DNA from: Sporothrix humicola
Taxonomy: Eukaryota; Ascomycota; Sordariomycetes; Ophiostomatales; Ophiostomataceae
Length of the DNA: 64,000 nucleotides
Assembly: GCA_021396245.1 (NCBI GenBank)
Contig: WNYE01000011.1
Span: forward strand, 248,001-312,000
Reading direction: 5' to 3'
Shown here piece by piece: positions 45,451-56,873 of this stretch (position 1 is its first letter; every line of letters starts with the position of its first letter). The position numbers were made by a program, and so were the translations under genes. Below the pieces are notes generated by a model that was given only the letters and a program-made list of their open reading frames with translations, made no database searches and was not told where the DNA came from.

Positions 45451-48400
45451 GGTAAGATGGCGGCGGAGAGTGGGTATGTTTTTGATAGCTGTTGCGGTTG
45501 GCAGATGATATCGTGATGGCGATACTCGCTCTTTCCGTTGACGTCAACTTTTTGAAAACTTCCTCTTTAGGCCTTTTTTTCGTTCTTTCCTTTGTTGGTA
45601 TTAAAATTAAGATAGCAGTCGACACAACCTCAAGAAGAGGAAGGAGCGATCAAGATAAAGCCCCCAGAGATGGGATGGAGATGGAAATACCAAGCCCGAG
45701 CCTCTTGAAAATCTTTTTCGTATGTTTCTTGGCCTTTGTGTGTTTTTTTCGTGTTTTCGTTCTCCATTGCCCCCATTTCGAGGTTTTGTGCCACTTTGGG
45801 CAGTCTTTGACTGTCTTTTTGACTACTTCTTCGGTGCCTTTGACTAACATCTTCTGTGGTGTCCCCCACAAAGTGTAAAAGATAAGGTAAAACGCTTATC
45901 AGTGCCTCCCGACTTGTCCACCAAAACCACACCAAATTAGAAAGAAAAACCGATTGTCGGCGCCCGTGACAAATCGCACTAACATTTTGCTGTGGTTGGC
46001 CGTGAATATGCGAGACTCCAGAGCAAAAAGTACTCCAAAAAGCCCGTCACTGATTGGTCGCCGGCCGCCAAGTCCTGCTGGGACGTTCCGTCATTACGTT
46101 TCGACGAACTGAAGGAAAGAACAAAAGTAACGGTCTTATCTGATCGGCTTCGGTCGCAGCTGCCGTTCCACCGAAAGACGTGCAGCATCCGCTCTTGAAC
46201 CGCTCTTGCACCGTTTTCGGTCATTTGAAAGTGAGCAAGTTTTCGTGCGCACCTGCCTTGTGCGTATTTTGCACCTTCCGTCTGCGCACCTCTGTAGACT
46301 GAGGGCCAGCCCCGCCGTCGCAAAGCGGCCGCCTCCGATAATTTTTCAGAACACTCGTTCTTGCTGTTCTTGGCGAGAGCGCTCTTGCCATGTGAATAGT
46401 CTCGTAAATGGAGAAGAAAAAGAACAGAAAAGGGGTAAACGAAGACCGGAGAGACACAAACCAAAACAAAACAAAAAATTGTTTGCAGCATCACTCGATG
46501 CGTTCGAACGACGACTTCGCCGCGCAAACCGTCCAATAAATCCGCTGAAACCGACATCAGTCCAAATCCTAGCATCGAAAGCCGGGCCCGGCCTCCTTTT
46601 ATTCGCCCCGAGAGTCGACATCCGACGACGACGACCGGTCGAGTTTTTCCGCTCCGGGAGTTTATGTTATCAATCGAGTGTCATCGGGCTCACATGGGCA
46701 TCTTGGCATTATTTATGGCTTCATTTCCCTTCCTTTTCGTCGGCTCTCTACTTCCCCATTATGCGAATCCGCGTTTCCCATTGCTCGACGCGATTTGCTT
46801 GAACTGGTCATGGAGTCCTCGCTCCTCCTTCCTATTCGGGGCAGGTCCATTGTCCACCACCAACATCTCCACCACCAATGGCCCAGTGGCCGGCAGGCTA
46901 CGAGGCAAGGCCTCCTGCTGTCACTCTCATTCTCACTCCCACATCCACATGCACATAGTTCACATCACGGTCCACATAGGAAGACCCCATGCGGAACATT
47001 CCTATTATTGCTCCTATCGTTCCCGTCGTTCCTGCTTTCCCTGTCGTTTGTGCGTCCAGCGTTTTGGGTGTGCATGATTTCAGCATTTTATTCATTTTAT
47101 TTTCCTGGGGCCTGTTGATCATTGATCAATTTCCACAAGGCAGGAAAAAATGGTCTCGGCATTTCCCATCCCCAGAATGGGAAGAGGAAAAATATCAGCA
47201 CTTACAAGGCTGGGCCACAGCTCACGTGGGCGAGAGCGAGACTCCAGACAAGGAACTGACATTCATGGCAACACGGGAACGCCACCCGTCAGCGGACACG
47301 GGCAGCCTTCCCTGCAAAGCAAGTGCGAGTGCGACGCCACACTGCATGGATATGGCCCAAGGTCCATTCGAGGTCCATTTCAGGCCCATTCTCGCCATTG
47401 TAGGGTAGGAATTGACGGGACTTGGTTGCGGGATCTGACGAATCTTTTTGTTTCTCTCAGTCTCACATGTTGCTCTTGTCTGCCAGGTTCTTGTTATTCT
47501 CGTTGTTCCCGTTGTTCGTGTTTTCTGTTTTCACATTGCGACGCTCTCGCGCTTTCGCTTTCGTCGTTCACTCGTCTTTGGCAATTCTTGGCTCTCGACT
47601 CTCACGCACACCTCCGCCCTCCGCCCACACCTATCCACTTTGAGGGGGTCGGAGAGGAGGAGTCCGGGCCGGTGGTGCGCGTCCGGGGTAGGGGTCTGGA
47701 CTTGTTGGGCTGGCTTGGGCTTTGCATGGGCTCGATGGGCTGTCTTGTCTCCCTCACTTCTGCATTCTGGAGTCTGGAGGCGCGCACTCCGTCCAAGTAG
47801 ACTATTCTCCGCAGACTCCTCGAACCTCACGCGATGCTGACAGAGGAAGATTAAAGAGACTAGTCTTGTTTCGTGAAGACAGTTGGGAAGCATGTTCGTA
47901 TCTTCGTTTGTTCCCTTTTTTTTTTTTTTTTTTTTTTGGCCAACATCAACATGTATGGTTGAGTGGAACTCAATCGATGCGATTGATTCGATCAAAGGAT
48001 TTAGAGGATCCCAAAGGTGTGCCATGAAAAGGAGGACAAGAGATGCATTGACAGGGACGGGTGCTTGGCAGGCGGCTGTTGCAATTTCTGTGCCGCCGGA
48101 TATTGGATATTCAGGCCGTGTTTCGAGGTTCTATATCGAACCTTCACTTGAACGCGAACCACAATAACGCACCACCTTCCTGGGACAATACTCCCTGCAC
48201 ATGTTTTTCTCATCTCGCCTGACATGTTTAGGAATCTGACGGGCTAGCCTCTTTTCCTCGATTGCCACGGCCGGAGTACGATGCTCCACGGTCCTTAGTT
48301 GGGCTCTTTGGAGAAAGCTCAAAGCGAGCAAGTGCCTGCGAAATCGTGGGATTTGTGAACCCTCCTTGAGCTAACACGCGCTTGGCAGCCCGCCTTGCCT

Positions 48401-49878
48401 TTTGGGGTCTGGTCCAGGCTGGGACAACGACATTTCAGACATTAGGGAACAAAACGTGAGGAAACTTGTTCGGGCGATTCACAAGTCGATACGCTAAGTC
48501 ACTGCAACGTCCGAAGCACAAGGCCACACAACCTCACGCTTTTCTTCCCCATGTCTCTCCATCCCCCAATCCCCGCCATCTGGAGGACGTGCGTGGCCAG
48601 AAAGGGGCAGCACAGAGACTGACGCGCAGGGGACGAAAAAAGACAGCCTAGGAAGATTGGCTGATCTTTCCGACAGAGAGACTCTGTGCTCTGTGAGTCT
48701 CGTGCTTTGAACGAAAGGCTGCAATTTCAGAATTGGCAGTGTCTCTCATTTTGTCATTTTGGCTGTCACTTCTTTTCTTGCTAGAGCAGGAGACGGCATG
48801 ACGATCCGCCTGAGGGAATCGTTTGAGGTTTTCCGACGGATGCTATCCAATTGAAGGCGAGGTCAATGTTGGATATTTTCTTAGGGGAGAAAAGAAGAAA
48901 TTGACTGATGGAATCATTGTCAATTTGTGCTCTGTAAAAAGGGAACAAAACAGTGGTAACAACACAACCAATTGACGGGCAAGGCCATACCTCGGACGTT
49001 CTTGGCCGCAAACACACACAAAAACGAGCGGCGTCAGCTCGCTTGCAGCCGAGGTGCTTGCAGCCGGGACAAAACAAAGTGCAAAGTGAGAACAACGGAC
49101 AAGGCACAGCACAAGATCAAGCCTGAAGTCAAGTGAAGCTCAACAATAGGACAAGGCGGGAGGCACGGGAGAGGCGTGGATGGCGCGTAGCAAGTGTTGT
49201 CTACATACTGAGAAGTACATTGCTGCACGGCTACCGTGGTCTAGTACCACCGTCCTGGCGCCTCGCGTGCCACCATTCTGGACTACGCAAACCAGCCCTG
49301 GCCAGCCTTTGAAGTCTTTGGGGAACTACGAGTCCACCCCTTTTGGGTCGGCCGGAGCAAGGCAGCCCGTGTCCCGAAAAAGGAAGTTTTGGTGTAAATC
49401 CAGAATACGACGATACTGTTTGCGGTTGATGGGTTTAGCAAGGAAAATAAAAATAAAACAGAAAATAAAACAGAAAAGAGACGAAAAGAGACAGCTTCCA
49501 CGAGTGTGGCTACCCCAAGTCTTCGTGATACGGCCCGGGGAAACGCATAAGCTTGCCAACGATCCATCCCACGAGGCCATTGCTGAAACAGTTCATTCTC
49601 CAGCCGAGAGCGAGAGCTGTCACTCGCACACAGTACTGTTGCTCTCCATTGCTGTCACTCGTTCTTGCTCTCACTTCTACATGTCATTTGATATTTGATT
49701 TTCTTATATCTACCCTTGTCCCTCCCTCGTCTTTTATTTTGTTTTGACTTTCGTTCTCATCCCATCCTGTCGATCAATCGAGTACAAGTACAAGTACATC
49801 GACACACGACAAGGCAAGACAGCACATCGACAACATCGACATCACCACCAACGACATCGCCATCGACAACTCCTCAAC
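45451..49878. other. 4.4-kb gap between divergent transporters, no gene supported
   Basis: No coding signal was found in any frame. A run of 22 T lies at 47916-47937. Much of 46650-47650 is pyrimidine-rich on the plus strand, and the last 200 nt before the sugar-transporter start are rich in repeated acatcgac/caagtacaa words, typical of a fungal 5' leader. Some of the gap may be long leader or control sequence for either transporter gene. Confidence 0.5.
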
Positions 49879-51735
49879 ATGTCCGAAAAAGAGACAGTCC
49901 CCGCCGTCGAGGTGCACGACGACCACCAGACGACGCCGAACGAGAAGAGCCACTACCCGGAAGTCAGCGCGGGTACTGGTGAGACGGCCGCCATTGAGGG
50001 TGCCCAGGCCCGTATTGTCCACAACGTGAGTGCCAGTGTTCTCTCTAGCTATCATGTCATCCTCTAACACGTTTAGGCCGAGCTGTATGCTGCTCTGCAG
50101 GAGACCAAGATCAAGCCGTGGAGCAAGGAGTCCCGGCACCTTTACTGTGAGTGAGCTCCCACAGAATGAAACCAAATACGAATCATAAGCAAGCAACTAA
50201 CACCTCTAGTCGCCATCTTCGTTTCGTTCTGCTGTGCTTGCGCCAACGGTTATGACGGTAAGCCAACCCTCCTCCCATTGATTCTTTCGACAAGACGACT
50301 GACGTTTTCAGGCTCGCTGATGACGGCCATTCTGGCCATGCCGTACTTCCAGTCGACGTTCCATTCTGGCACGACAGGCTCCAAGGTCTCGGTCATCTTT
50401 TCTCTCTACACTGTCGGCGCCATGGTCGGCGCGCCTTTTGCAGCCATTCTGTCGGATCGCTACGGCCGTCTTAAGGGCATGTTTGCTGGCGGCTGGGTGA
50501 TTATTCTCGGCATGATCATTACGTCGACCGCCTCGACGCTCGCCCAGTTCGTCGTTGGCCGGTTTGTCCTCGGTGTCGGTATTTCGATCATGACCGTCGC
50601 CGCCCCTGCCTACGCCGTCGAAATCGCGCCTCCCCACTGGCGCGGCCGCTGCACGGGCTTCTACAACTGCGGCTGGTTCGGCGGCAGTATCCCGGCGGCT
50701 GCCATTACGTTCGGCACGAACAACATCAACAGCAACTACTCGTGGCGGATCCCGCTGATCCTGCAGGCGTTTGCGTGCATCGTTGTGATTATCGCGGTGT
50801 GGTTCCTGCCCGAGTCGCCGCGTTTTTTGATGGCCAACGGGCGCGATGCCGAGGCGATGGATTTCCTGGCCAAGTACCACGGCAACGGCGACCCGAACTC
50901 GCGCCTTGTGATGCTCGAGATTGAGGAGATGCGCGACAACATCCGGCAGGACGGCATCGACAAGCGGGCCTGGGACTACCGGCCGTTCCTGCTATCGCAC
51001 AGCGGCCGGTGGCGCATGGCGCAAGTGCTGATGATTTCCATCTTTGGCCAGTTCTCGGGCAACGGCCTCGGCTACTTCAACACGGTCATCTTCGAGAACA
51101 TTGGCATCACCAGCGTGTCGCAGCAGCTCGGCTACAACCTGCTGAACTCGGTGCTGTCGGCCGTGGGCGCGCTGACGGCCGTGTCGCTGACGGACCGCAT
51201 GCCGCGCCGCCCCGTGCTGATTTTCGGCACGTTTACCTGCGCCCTCGCCCTCGCGACCAACTCGGGCCTGTCGGCCGCGCTCGACAACCAGCAAAAGGGC
51301 GGCGGCGACGTCAACCCCAGCTATGCCAAGGGTGCCTTGGCCTCGTACTTTTTGTTCAACATTATCTTTTCGTTCACGTACACGCCGCTGCAGGGCGTCA
51401 TCCCCACCGAAGCCCTGGAGAGCACCACGCGCGCCAAGGGCCTCGCCGCTTCCGGTATCATTGTCAACGCCGTCGGCTTCATCAACCAGTTCTGCGGCCC
51501 CATCGCCCTCGGCAACATCCGCTACAAGTACATTTACATCTTCGTCGGCTGGGACATTGTCGAGTCCGCCGCGTGGTACCTCTTTGGTGTCGAGTCCCAG
51601 GGCCGCACGCTCGAGCAGCTCGAATGGGTCTACAACCAGCCCAACCCCGTCAAGGCGTCGCTCCAGGTCGACAAGGTCATTGTCCAGGCCGACGGTACCG
51701 TCACCGAAAAGGTCGTCGGCTCGCCGCCTGCTTGA
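49879..51735 (+). CDS. Sugar transporter (MFS sugar porter family, lactose-permease-like)
   Basis: Four exons: 49879-50025, 50077-50146, 50210-50257 (48 nt) and 50312-51735. The introns of 51, 63 and 54 nt have ctaac/ctgac branch points. The product is 562 residues with twelve predicted membrane segments. Sugar-porter marks are present: NGYDGSLM at helix 1, DRYGRLKG after helix 2, PESPRFLM after helix 6, FGQFSGNGLGYF in helix 7, PTEALESTTRAKG after helix 10, and SQGRTLEQLE at the end, a variant of the usual PETKGRTLEE. The GQFSGNGL block is typical of fungal lactose or oligosaccharide permease relatives rather than glucose carriers; the true substrate is unknown. The start context (caacATGTCC) follows a C/A-rich leader. 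The three small introns are confined to the N-terminal tail and helix 1. Confidence 0.9.
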
Positions 51736-52248
51736 GGGGAGTGCGTGGATGTTATGTCAACATAATTGTGGTGGTGTGTAATTTTGTGATCATGTAATCG
51801 CGGGTGAGGATGGAGATGGATTGATGGAAACTGACTGGCGGTTGTCCACTGTTTACTGGATGGATATGCGAGCTTTTATAATTCTACTCAAGCAAGGAGT
51901 ACACCGCAAACTCGTTATAATCAGCGAAAAGTATTACCGAATATCAACCGATAATCAACCGATAGACGAACAATTGCTGTGCTGTGTAACCAACTTTGTG
52001 TCGATGTTTTGCTGTTTCGCCCGTTGCGTTATGTTTACTGTAGCAGCGTGCTGTAGGCTCGTAGGGCTGCAGCCAAGACGCCTGCCGCTTTAGGCAGTTT
52101 TTAGGCAGCACACCCCAGTGGGCCAGCCACGACAAGGCTGACTCTCAATGATAGAGTACTTAAACAACAACACTTCCTCTCGTCGACAATTCACAAACTC
52201 TTTCACAACAACTTCTTTTTCACTCATTCCCACCCATTCACACCCAAC
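51736..52248. other. Gap between sugar transporter and ADP-ribosylglycohydrolase genes
   Basis: 512 bp with no gene. The left part is the transporter 3' UTR. The right 100 nt (tacttaaacaacaacacttcctctcgtcgacaa-like, C/A-rich) form a typical promoter and leader for the next gene. Confidence 0.55.
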
Positions 52249-53373
52249 ATGAACAAACACCTCCTCGGCGCCCTGCTCGGCGTGCACGCGGGCGACAGTT
52301 TCGGCGCGGCGCACGAGTTTGACAGCTGGCACACGATCCGCAAGAAATTCCCGCCCGACGGCCGCATCACGCGGGCAATTACGGGCGGCGGGCCGTTTCG
52401 GTGGTCGCCGGGGCATGCGACGGACGACACGGACATGACGCGGGCGGTCCTGCTGGCGTACGCGGAGGCGGCTAAAACGGCCAGCGACGACAAGGCGCAG
52501 CACGGCACGGAGCCGGCCGACACTTTTCTGTCTCTCTCCCAACGGGCTGGCCAGCACATGCTGCAGTGGTACTCGGGCCCGTGGCCGGACCGGCCGGACC
52601 GGTCGCGGCCCAAGGATGTGGGCGGCGCGACGGCTACGGGCCTCACAATATTTGCGAGGGCCGCGCGGCAAGACCCGCGCAAAGCCGGTGCGGGGCCGGG
52701 GCGGTGCGGCAACGGCAGCCTGATGCGGTGCATGCCGACGGCGCTGTTTGCACGGGACGACACGCGCCTGATCCAGGAGACGACGCTGATTTCGGCAGTC
52801 ACGCACAACGACTGGCGGTGCATTCTGGCGTGCATTGCGTACAACGTCATGGCAAGAGCAATGGTGTTTGACAAGGCGACGCCGGAGGAGGCGGTCAAAA
52901 AGGCGCTCGATATGCTACAAGATGAGACAACGACCGACTGTATGGTGGCCGCGTTGACGGGCGACGGTGCCAGACCAGACACGTCAACCCTCTCTGCCCA
53001 CCTGAAGGAAGTCGTCGCCAGCATCGAAAAGGCACGAGGGGCCGACTTTGACGTCGGCAAGCTGGCCAACATTGGACCGCAAAAGGCCGATCTGGACGAC
53101 GGCGAAAAATGTCTGCCTCTCGCAGGCAACGGCTACGTGCTCGAGTCGCTGTCGCTGGCTGTGGCGGCTGTCCTGGATACGGACCGAACCTGGGAGGATT
53201 TGGTGGTTGACGTCGTCCGCGTCGGCCGCGATACCGACACGAACGGCGCCATTGCCGGCGGACTCGTGGGTGCACGAGACGGCATCGACGCCATCCCGGC
53301 CGACTGGCTGGCCACGCTGCAGTTCCGCGAGGAGTTTACAAGGCTGGCGGGAGATATCAGTGAGGCGTCATGA
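52249..53373 (+). CDS. ADP-ribosylglycohydrolase family protein
   Basis: Intronless, 374 residues covering the whole DraG/ARH fold. The enzymes hydrolyse the bond between ADP-ribose and a protein, nucleic acid or small molecule using two Mg2+ ions. Metal ligands are visible: T58-D59-D60-T61-D62 in the first cluster and D328, D330 and T331 in GRDTDTNGAIAGGLVGA. Other family blocks are GVHAGDSFGAAHEF at the N-terminus and GPGRCGNGSLMRCMP in the middle. No signal peptide or targeting sequence is seen, so it is probably cytosolic. The target is unknown. The stop lies only 66 bp from the stop of the convergent GFA gene, so transcripts probably overlap. The close match to the bacterial-type domain with no introns is compatible with transfer but not proof. 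Confidence 0.92.
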   Translation: MNKHLLGALLGVHAGDSFGAAHEFDSWHTIRKKFPPDGRITRAITGGGPFRWSPGHATDDTDMTRAVLLAYAEAAKTASDDKAQHGTEPADTFLSLSQRAGQHMLQWYSGPWPDRPDRSRPKDVGGATATGLTIFARAARQDPRKAGAGPGRCGNGSLMRCMPTALFARDDTRLIQETTLISAVTHNDWRCILACIAYNVMARAMVFDKATPEEAVKKALDMLQDETTTDCMVAALTGDGARPDTSTLSAHLKEVVASIEKARGADFDVGKLANIGPQKADLDDGEKCLPLAGNGYVLESLSLAVAAVLDTDRTWEDLVVDVVRVGRDTDTNGAIAGGLVGARDGIDAIPADWLATLQFREEFTRLAGDISEAS

Positions 53374-53439
53374 TTGGGCGTCATGATTTAATGATTAATG
53401 AATATCTACTCTCTAAATTGTCTATCTGCCTGCTCGCAA

Positions 53440-54285
53440 CTACTTTCCCGCCTCGTAGCCGTCTGTCCCCTCATCCGACCGCGTCAATTTGAGTCGTGGC
53501 AAATGCGCCTGGATGTTGTCCAGGATGCGCACATTGACTGGCACAACGTCCAGGTTCTGTTTGACCAAAGCTTGCTTCTCGGGCGACAGCCGCGCCACCA
53601 CCTCTGCCGGCGGCCCGTAGACATTCATAAACACATGCGCGCCGCACGTCGTGCAAAACGGGTGGCCCATGAACCGCCGCGGGCCAAACTGGTAGTCGCG
53701 CGTGTGCTGTGCGGCGCCGCGCAAGACGACTTGGGATCGGCGGGCATACGCGCCCAGCCAGGCGTTGCGCGTGCAGATGCTGCAGTTGTCCTCCTTGAGG
53801 GGCATTTCCGACAGAGGGGCGAGGAGCTCGACGGCGACGGAGCCGCAGAGGCAGGCGCCGGTGGAAGGCAATGAGCTCCCCGGTAGGGGAGCGTCTTCGC
53901 CGGAAGTGACAGTCTCCGGGGTGTAGTCGAACGGATTAACCTCTCTCAAAGCCCTGACGTTGACCAGCTTCTTCCCCACGAGAGAGCCCTTGACGTGCGT
54001 CCCAAAAAGACCTGTCCCGCAGCCACTGCAAAACTCGTACGTCACCAGTCCAGAGCGGTAGACAGTCAGTGGTTCAGTAGATGTTGATGTGGTTGTAAGT
54101 GTGCCCTGCTCGACGACATGCCATATGCAGCCTAGCTTGGTGCATGCGACGCAGGTGCACGAGACGGTGGGAATACGTTGGGATGAAGCCGTCTTCGTAT
54201 CGTCACTGCTGGTCGTCGTTTCGTCGCCGCCGACCTGCAGCTCGAACCGATGCCGCCCGCAGTGGCAATTTCCGTGATAAATCAT
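53440..54285 (-). CDS. Tandem GFA (glutathione-dependent formaldehyde-activating-like) domain protein
   Basis: Intronless, 281 residues with two GFA/CENP-V-type zinc domains. Domain 1 (residues 3 to about 120) has every expected ligand: C7-x-C9, C43-x-C45-x2-C48 and C86-x2-C89. Domain 2 (about 142-255) keeps C145-x-C147 and C211-x2-C214. Its middle cluster reads D166-N-C168-S-I-C171, so the first of the three catalytic-zinc cysteines is Asp. The family binds glutathione adducts or other small thiol adducts; substrates in fungi are mostly unknown. ATG 54285 is the natural start, directly before the GNCHCG motif. It is convergent with the ADP-ribosylglycohydrolase gene (66 bp) and upstream of a 1.3-kb gap to the LysM gene. 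Confidence 0.87.
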   Translation of the reverse strand: MIYHGNCHCGRHRFELQVGGDETTTSSDDTKTASSQRIPTVSCTCVACTKLGCIWHVVEQGTLTTTSTSTEPLTVYRSGLVTYEFCSGCGTGLFGTHVKGSLVGKKLVNVRALREVNPFDYTPETVTSGEDAPLPGSSLPSTGACLCGSVAVELLAPLSEMPLKEDNCSICTRNAWLGAYARRSQVVLRGAAQHTRDYQFGPRRFMGHPFCTTCGAHVFMNVYGPPAEVVARLSPEKQALVKQNLDVVPVNVRILDNIQAHLPRLKLTRSDEGTDGYEAGK

Positions 54286-55628
54286 GGTGGGCGTGGGTGT
54301 GCGTGTGTAAAGAAGGAAGAGAAAATGTTCTCTCGCCAGTCGATAACGACGTTATCAAGCGATGCACATTAACATCCCAACGTTGTAGATCACAGGGATC
54401 ATCCCACGTTACTGCGATTGCGGGGAACTCTGAGCAGGGGGGCCGCCGCCCGGCCGGCGTTCCGTCTTAGCCGTCGCAGGGAATGTTGGTGTTGGTTTGA
54501 ACGTTGATATTCTTTAAGTGGGATTATTTCAAGGTATTTCTACTTTTTTTGTGGGAGTCAATATTGACTTTAACCAACATCTTGTATCTAGACTCGAACA
54601 GTGAAAGAAGGGTCGACTGCAGATGCACCTAGACACCATAGATAAGAGGCCACCACTACGATTAGCTTCGCACACCACATCTCCAAATCGTGACTTGTCC
54701 TTCTCTTGTTCTCTCGGCTATTTTCATGGCAATGAAAGGGGAACATGTAAACGAAAGCTTAGGTATCCATGTGCTCTCCCAATGTTTTTGGCTATTTATT
54801 TTACTGTAGACTACAGTGAAACGACGTCAGTATTTCTACCACTCAGATAACGTCCAAAAATAACCATATTCGGCTGTATACCCTTTTGTGGTCTTGTGTT
54901 TTTACTTGCTTTCTCTCTCTCTTCTTCCACCTGTCGGGAAAATGGCAAACGGGAAATCAAATAACTCCGGCTGATCACATCACTGCAATATAAACATCCC
55001 AAGTCTGTCTGCCATGTCTCCCACATTGCCCGTCGATTTAATCAATGTCCGGGCTTGGTATTGTTTGTCTCTCCACCACCTTCCTCTTTGCTGTTCTTCT
55101 TTCCCAGGAAATGCGTCCCTTTTCTTTCTATGTCCTTCTTATGTCCTTTTCTTTCCCCATGTACATTCCTCTTCCTCCCGTGTCCGGCCAGATGCTCCCA
55201 CACTTTTCAGTCTCACGATCAAGCATGCAATCCAGCAGCCCGGACATTGTTGTGTCTGTTGTTTCTTGAGAATTTAACGTAAAAGCTTGTTTATTTCCGT
55301 CGTCTTTCCCAGGTAGTCTAACGACGAGTGCAACGTCCACATTATGGAAAGTCACGTAGACATGCAGACTGACTCGTACACTTTCGTCCATCCCGGTCGG
55401 CACAAAATAGACCAGTCTCGCCCTTCTGGGATCTCTCGTTTTCTTGGGTATATCTCTTGTCCGATAAGTAAAATTGTCCGGCAGAGTCTACCATCCAATC
55501 TTAATCTTATTTTGTTTTTTCTTCACTTTGTTTGTTTTCTTGTATCTTTTCTTTCATTTCGTCATCCCTTTTGTTTAGTGATGGGCTTTCTTTCCGATTG
55601 AGGGCTGTCACTGCTCTATTATCACGTT
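54286..55628. other. Gap between divergent GFA and LysM genes
   Basis: 1.3 kb without a supported gene. The right half is pyrimidine-rich on the plus strand (tttgttttttcttcactttg-like), fitting a leader for the LysM-CBM18 gene. No repeat or RNA gene was recognised. Confidence 0.5.
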
Positions 55629-56873
55629 ATGAAAACATCCAGATCGCTCATCATGGCCTCACCACGACGGCTACTTGCGCTCGCCGCGCTCTCCTTATCA
55701 TATCTTCCGTCCGCCTTTGCAGCTTGCACACTCACCGTCACGGCGCAGGCTGGCGACACGTGTGCTTCTTTGGCCGGCACATGGGGCATTTCCGTCACGG
55801 TATTTCTCCAAAACAACCCAGGGATTACAAGCTGTTCAAAACTGGATGTCGGGGCAAGCTACTGCATCGACGCGGATGTGCCGGTAACAACGAGCAAAAG
55901 CAACAACAGTCCGGCGACAAGTGCACCAGGGGGAGGATCGTCATCGCCACCAAGTACAGGACCTTCTGCTAGCCCTGACGGCACTTGTGGCAACGGTGTT
56001 ACTTGTGCCGGTTCGCGATTTGGCACGTGTTGCTCAGCGCACGGTTGGTGTGGAAGTACGGTCGACCATTGCGGCGCCGGCTGCCAGGCCGCCTTTGGAA
56101 GCTGTGAAGTGCCTGGAAGTGGAGGCAACGGGACAACGACAAGTCCAACATCACCAACATCGCCGGGAACCACATCTCCTGGAACGACATCCCCGCCGAC
56201 ACCCCCAACCTCAAAACCGACCACGCCGCCAACCCCCCCACCAAACCTGCCCATCACAGAAATCACGCAAGTTCACACGACCTGGACAACAATCACGACG
56301 ACGCGCACCACCACAACGACAACAACAACCACAATCACCAACACGGCGTATGCCACCAACACGGCCCAGGTCACAAAGACAACGACTCTGCCAGTCACGC
56401 AGGTCCAGACGCAAATCCAGACACAAATTCAGACCCAGACACAGTATGCAACATCTGTCTCGACCGTCCTCTCGACAGTCCTCTCCAGTCTCGTCACCAC
56501 CCAGACTCTGAGAGACACGCATGTCGTCACGCGAACAACCACCACCACCCAGACAAAAATTGACACGTCCATTATCACAACAATCACGACGGTCACACTC
56601 GTCATTTCTGTGACTGACAGAGGCCGGCCAGGCGGACCGACACTCTCCTTCACTTTTGGCCGGAGAGACCCTGCACCAACACCTGTGCCGACTCTGGAAG
56701 CAGCAGGCGTCCGCCCAGAAACATGTTGCGGCACAGAAATTGTCCAGTGTGCTGCTTCGACGGCCGGTCTCGATGTGGCCGAACAACAAGTCGTGGCATC
56801 CATGGCGAGTCGGGCGGCACTGGCCATGCCGGGCATGGCCGTCTGCTGCGGAGCGCTGTACAACTGCCAGTAA
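55629..56873 (+). CDS. Secreted LysM and chitin-binding (CBM18) protein with Thr-rich stalk
   Basis: Intronless, 414 residues. A signal peptide ends at about residue 31 (SAFA/ACTL). Residues about 33-80 form one LysM domain (TAQAGDTCASLAGTWGIS...NNPGI, then a C-terminal YCID). Residues about 117-160 form a hevein-type CBM18 with the usual eight cysteines (GTCGNGVTCAGS...CCSAHGWCGS...CGAGCQ...GSC). After a Pro/Thr/Ser linker comes a long Thr-rich stalk with QTQIQTQ units, probably heavily O-glycosylated. A Cys-containing C-terminal part (ETCCGTEIVQC...CCGALYNC) ends the protein. Such proteins bind chitin in the fungal wall and may shield it or act as effectors. A second start at ATG 55653 (tcatcATGGCC) has better context and gives the same mature protein. 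No GPI signal is evident. Confidence 0.87.
   Translation: MKTSRSLIMASPRRLLALAALSLSYLPSAFAACTLTVTAQAGDTCASLAGTWGISVTVFLQNNPGITSCSKLDVGASYCIDADVPVTTSKSNNSPATSAPGGGSSSPPSTGPSASPDGTCGNGVTCAGSRFGTCCSAHGWCGSTVDHCGAGCQAAFGSCEVPGSGGNGTTTSPTSPTSPGTTSPGTTSPPTPPTSKPTTPPTPPPNLPITEITQVHTTWTTITTTRTTTTTTTTTITNTAYATNTAQVTKTTTLPVTQVQTQIQTQIQTQTQYATSVSTVLSTVLSSLVTTQTLRDTHVVTRTTTTTQTKIDTSIITTITTVTLVISVTDRGRPGGPTLSFTFGRRDPAPTPVPTLEAAGVRPETCCGTEIVQCAASTAGLDVAEQQVVASMASRAALAMPGMAVCCGALYNCQ

Noticed and set aside
47916..47937. Run of 22 T as a possible retroelement tail
   Set aside because: No target-site duplication, no coding remnant and no matching element nearby; simple homopolymer is enough.
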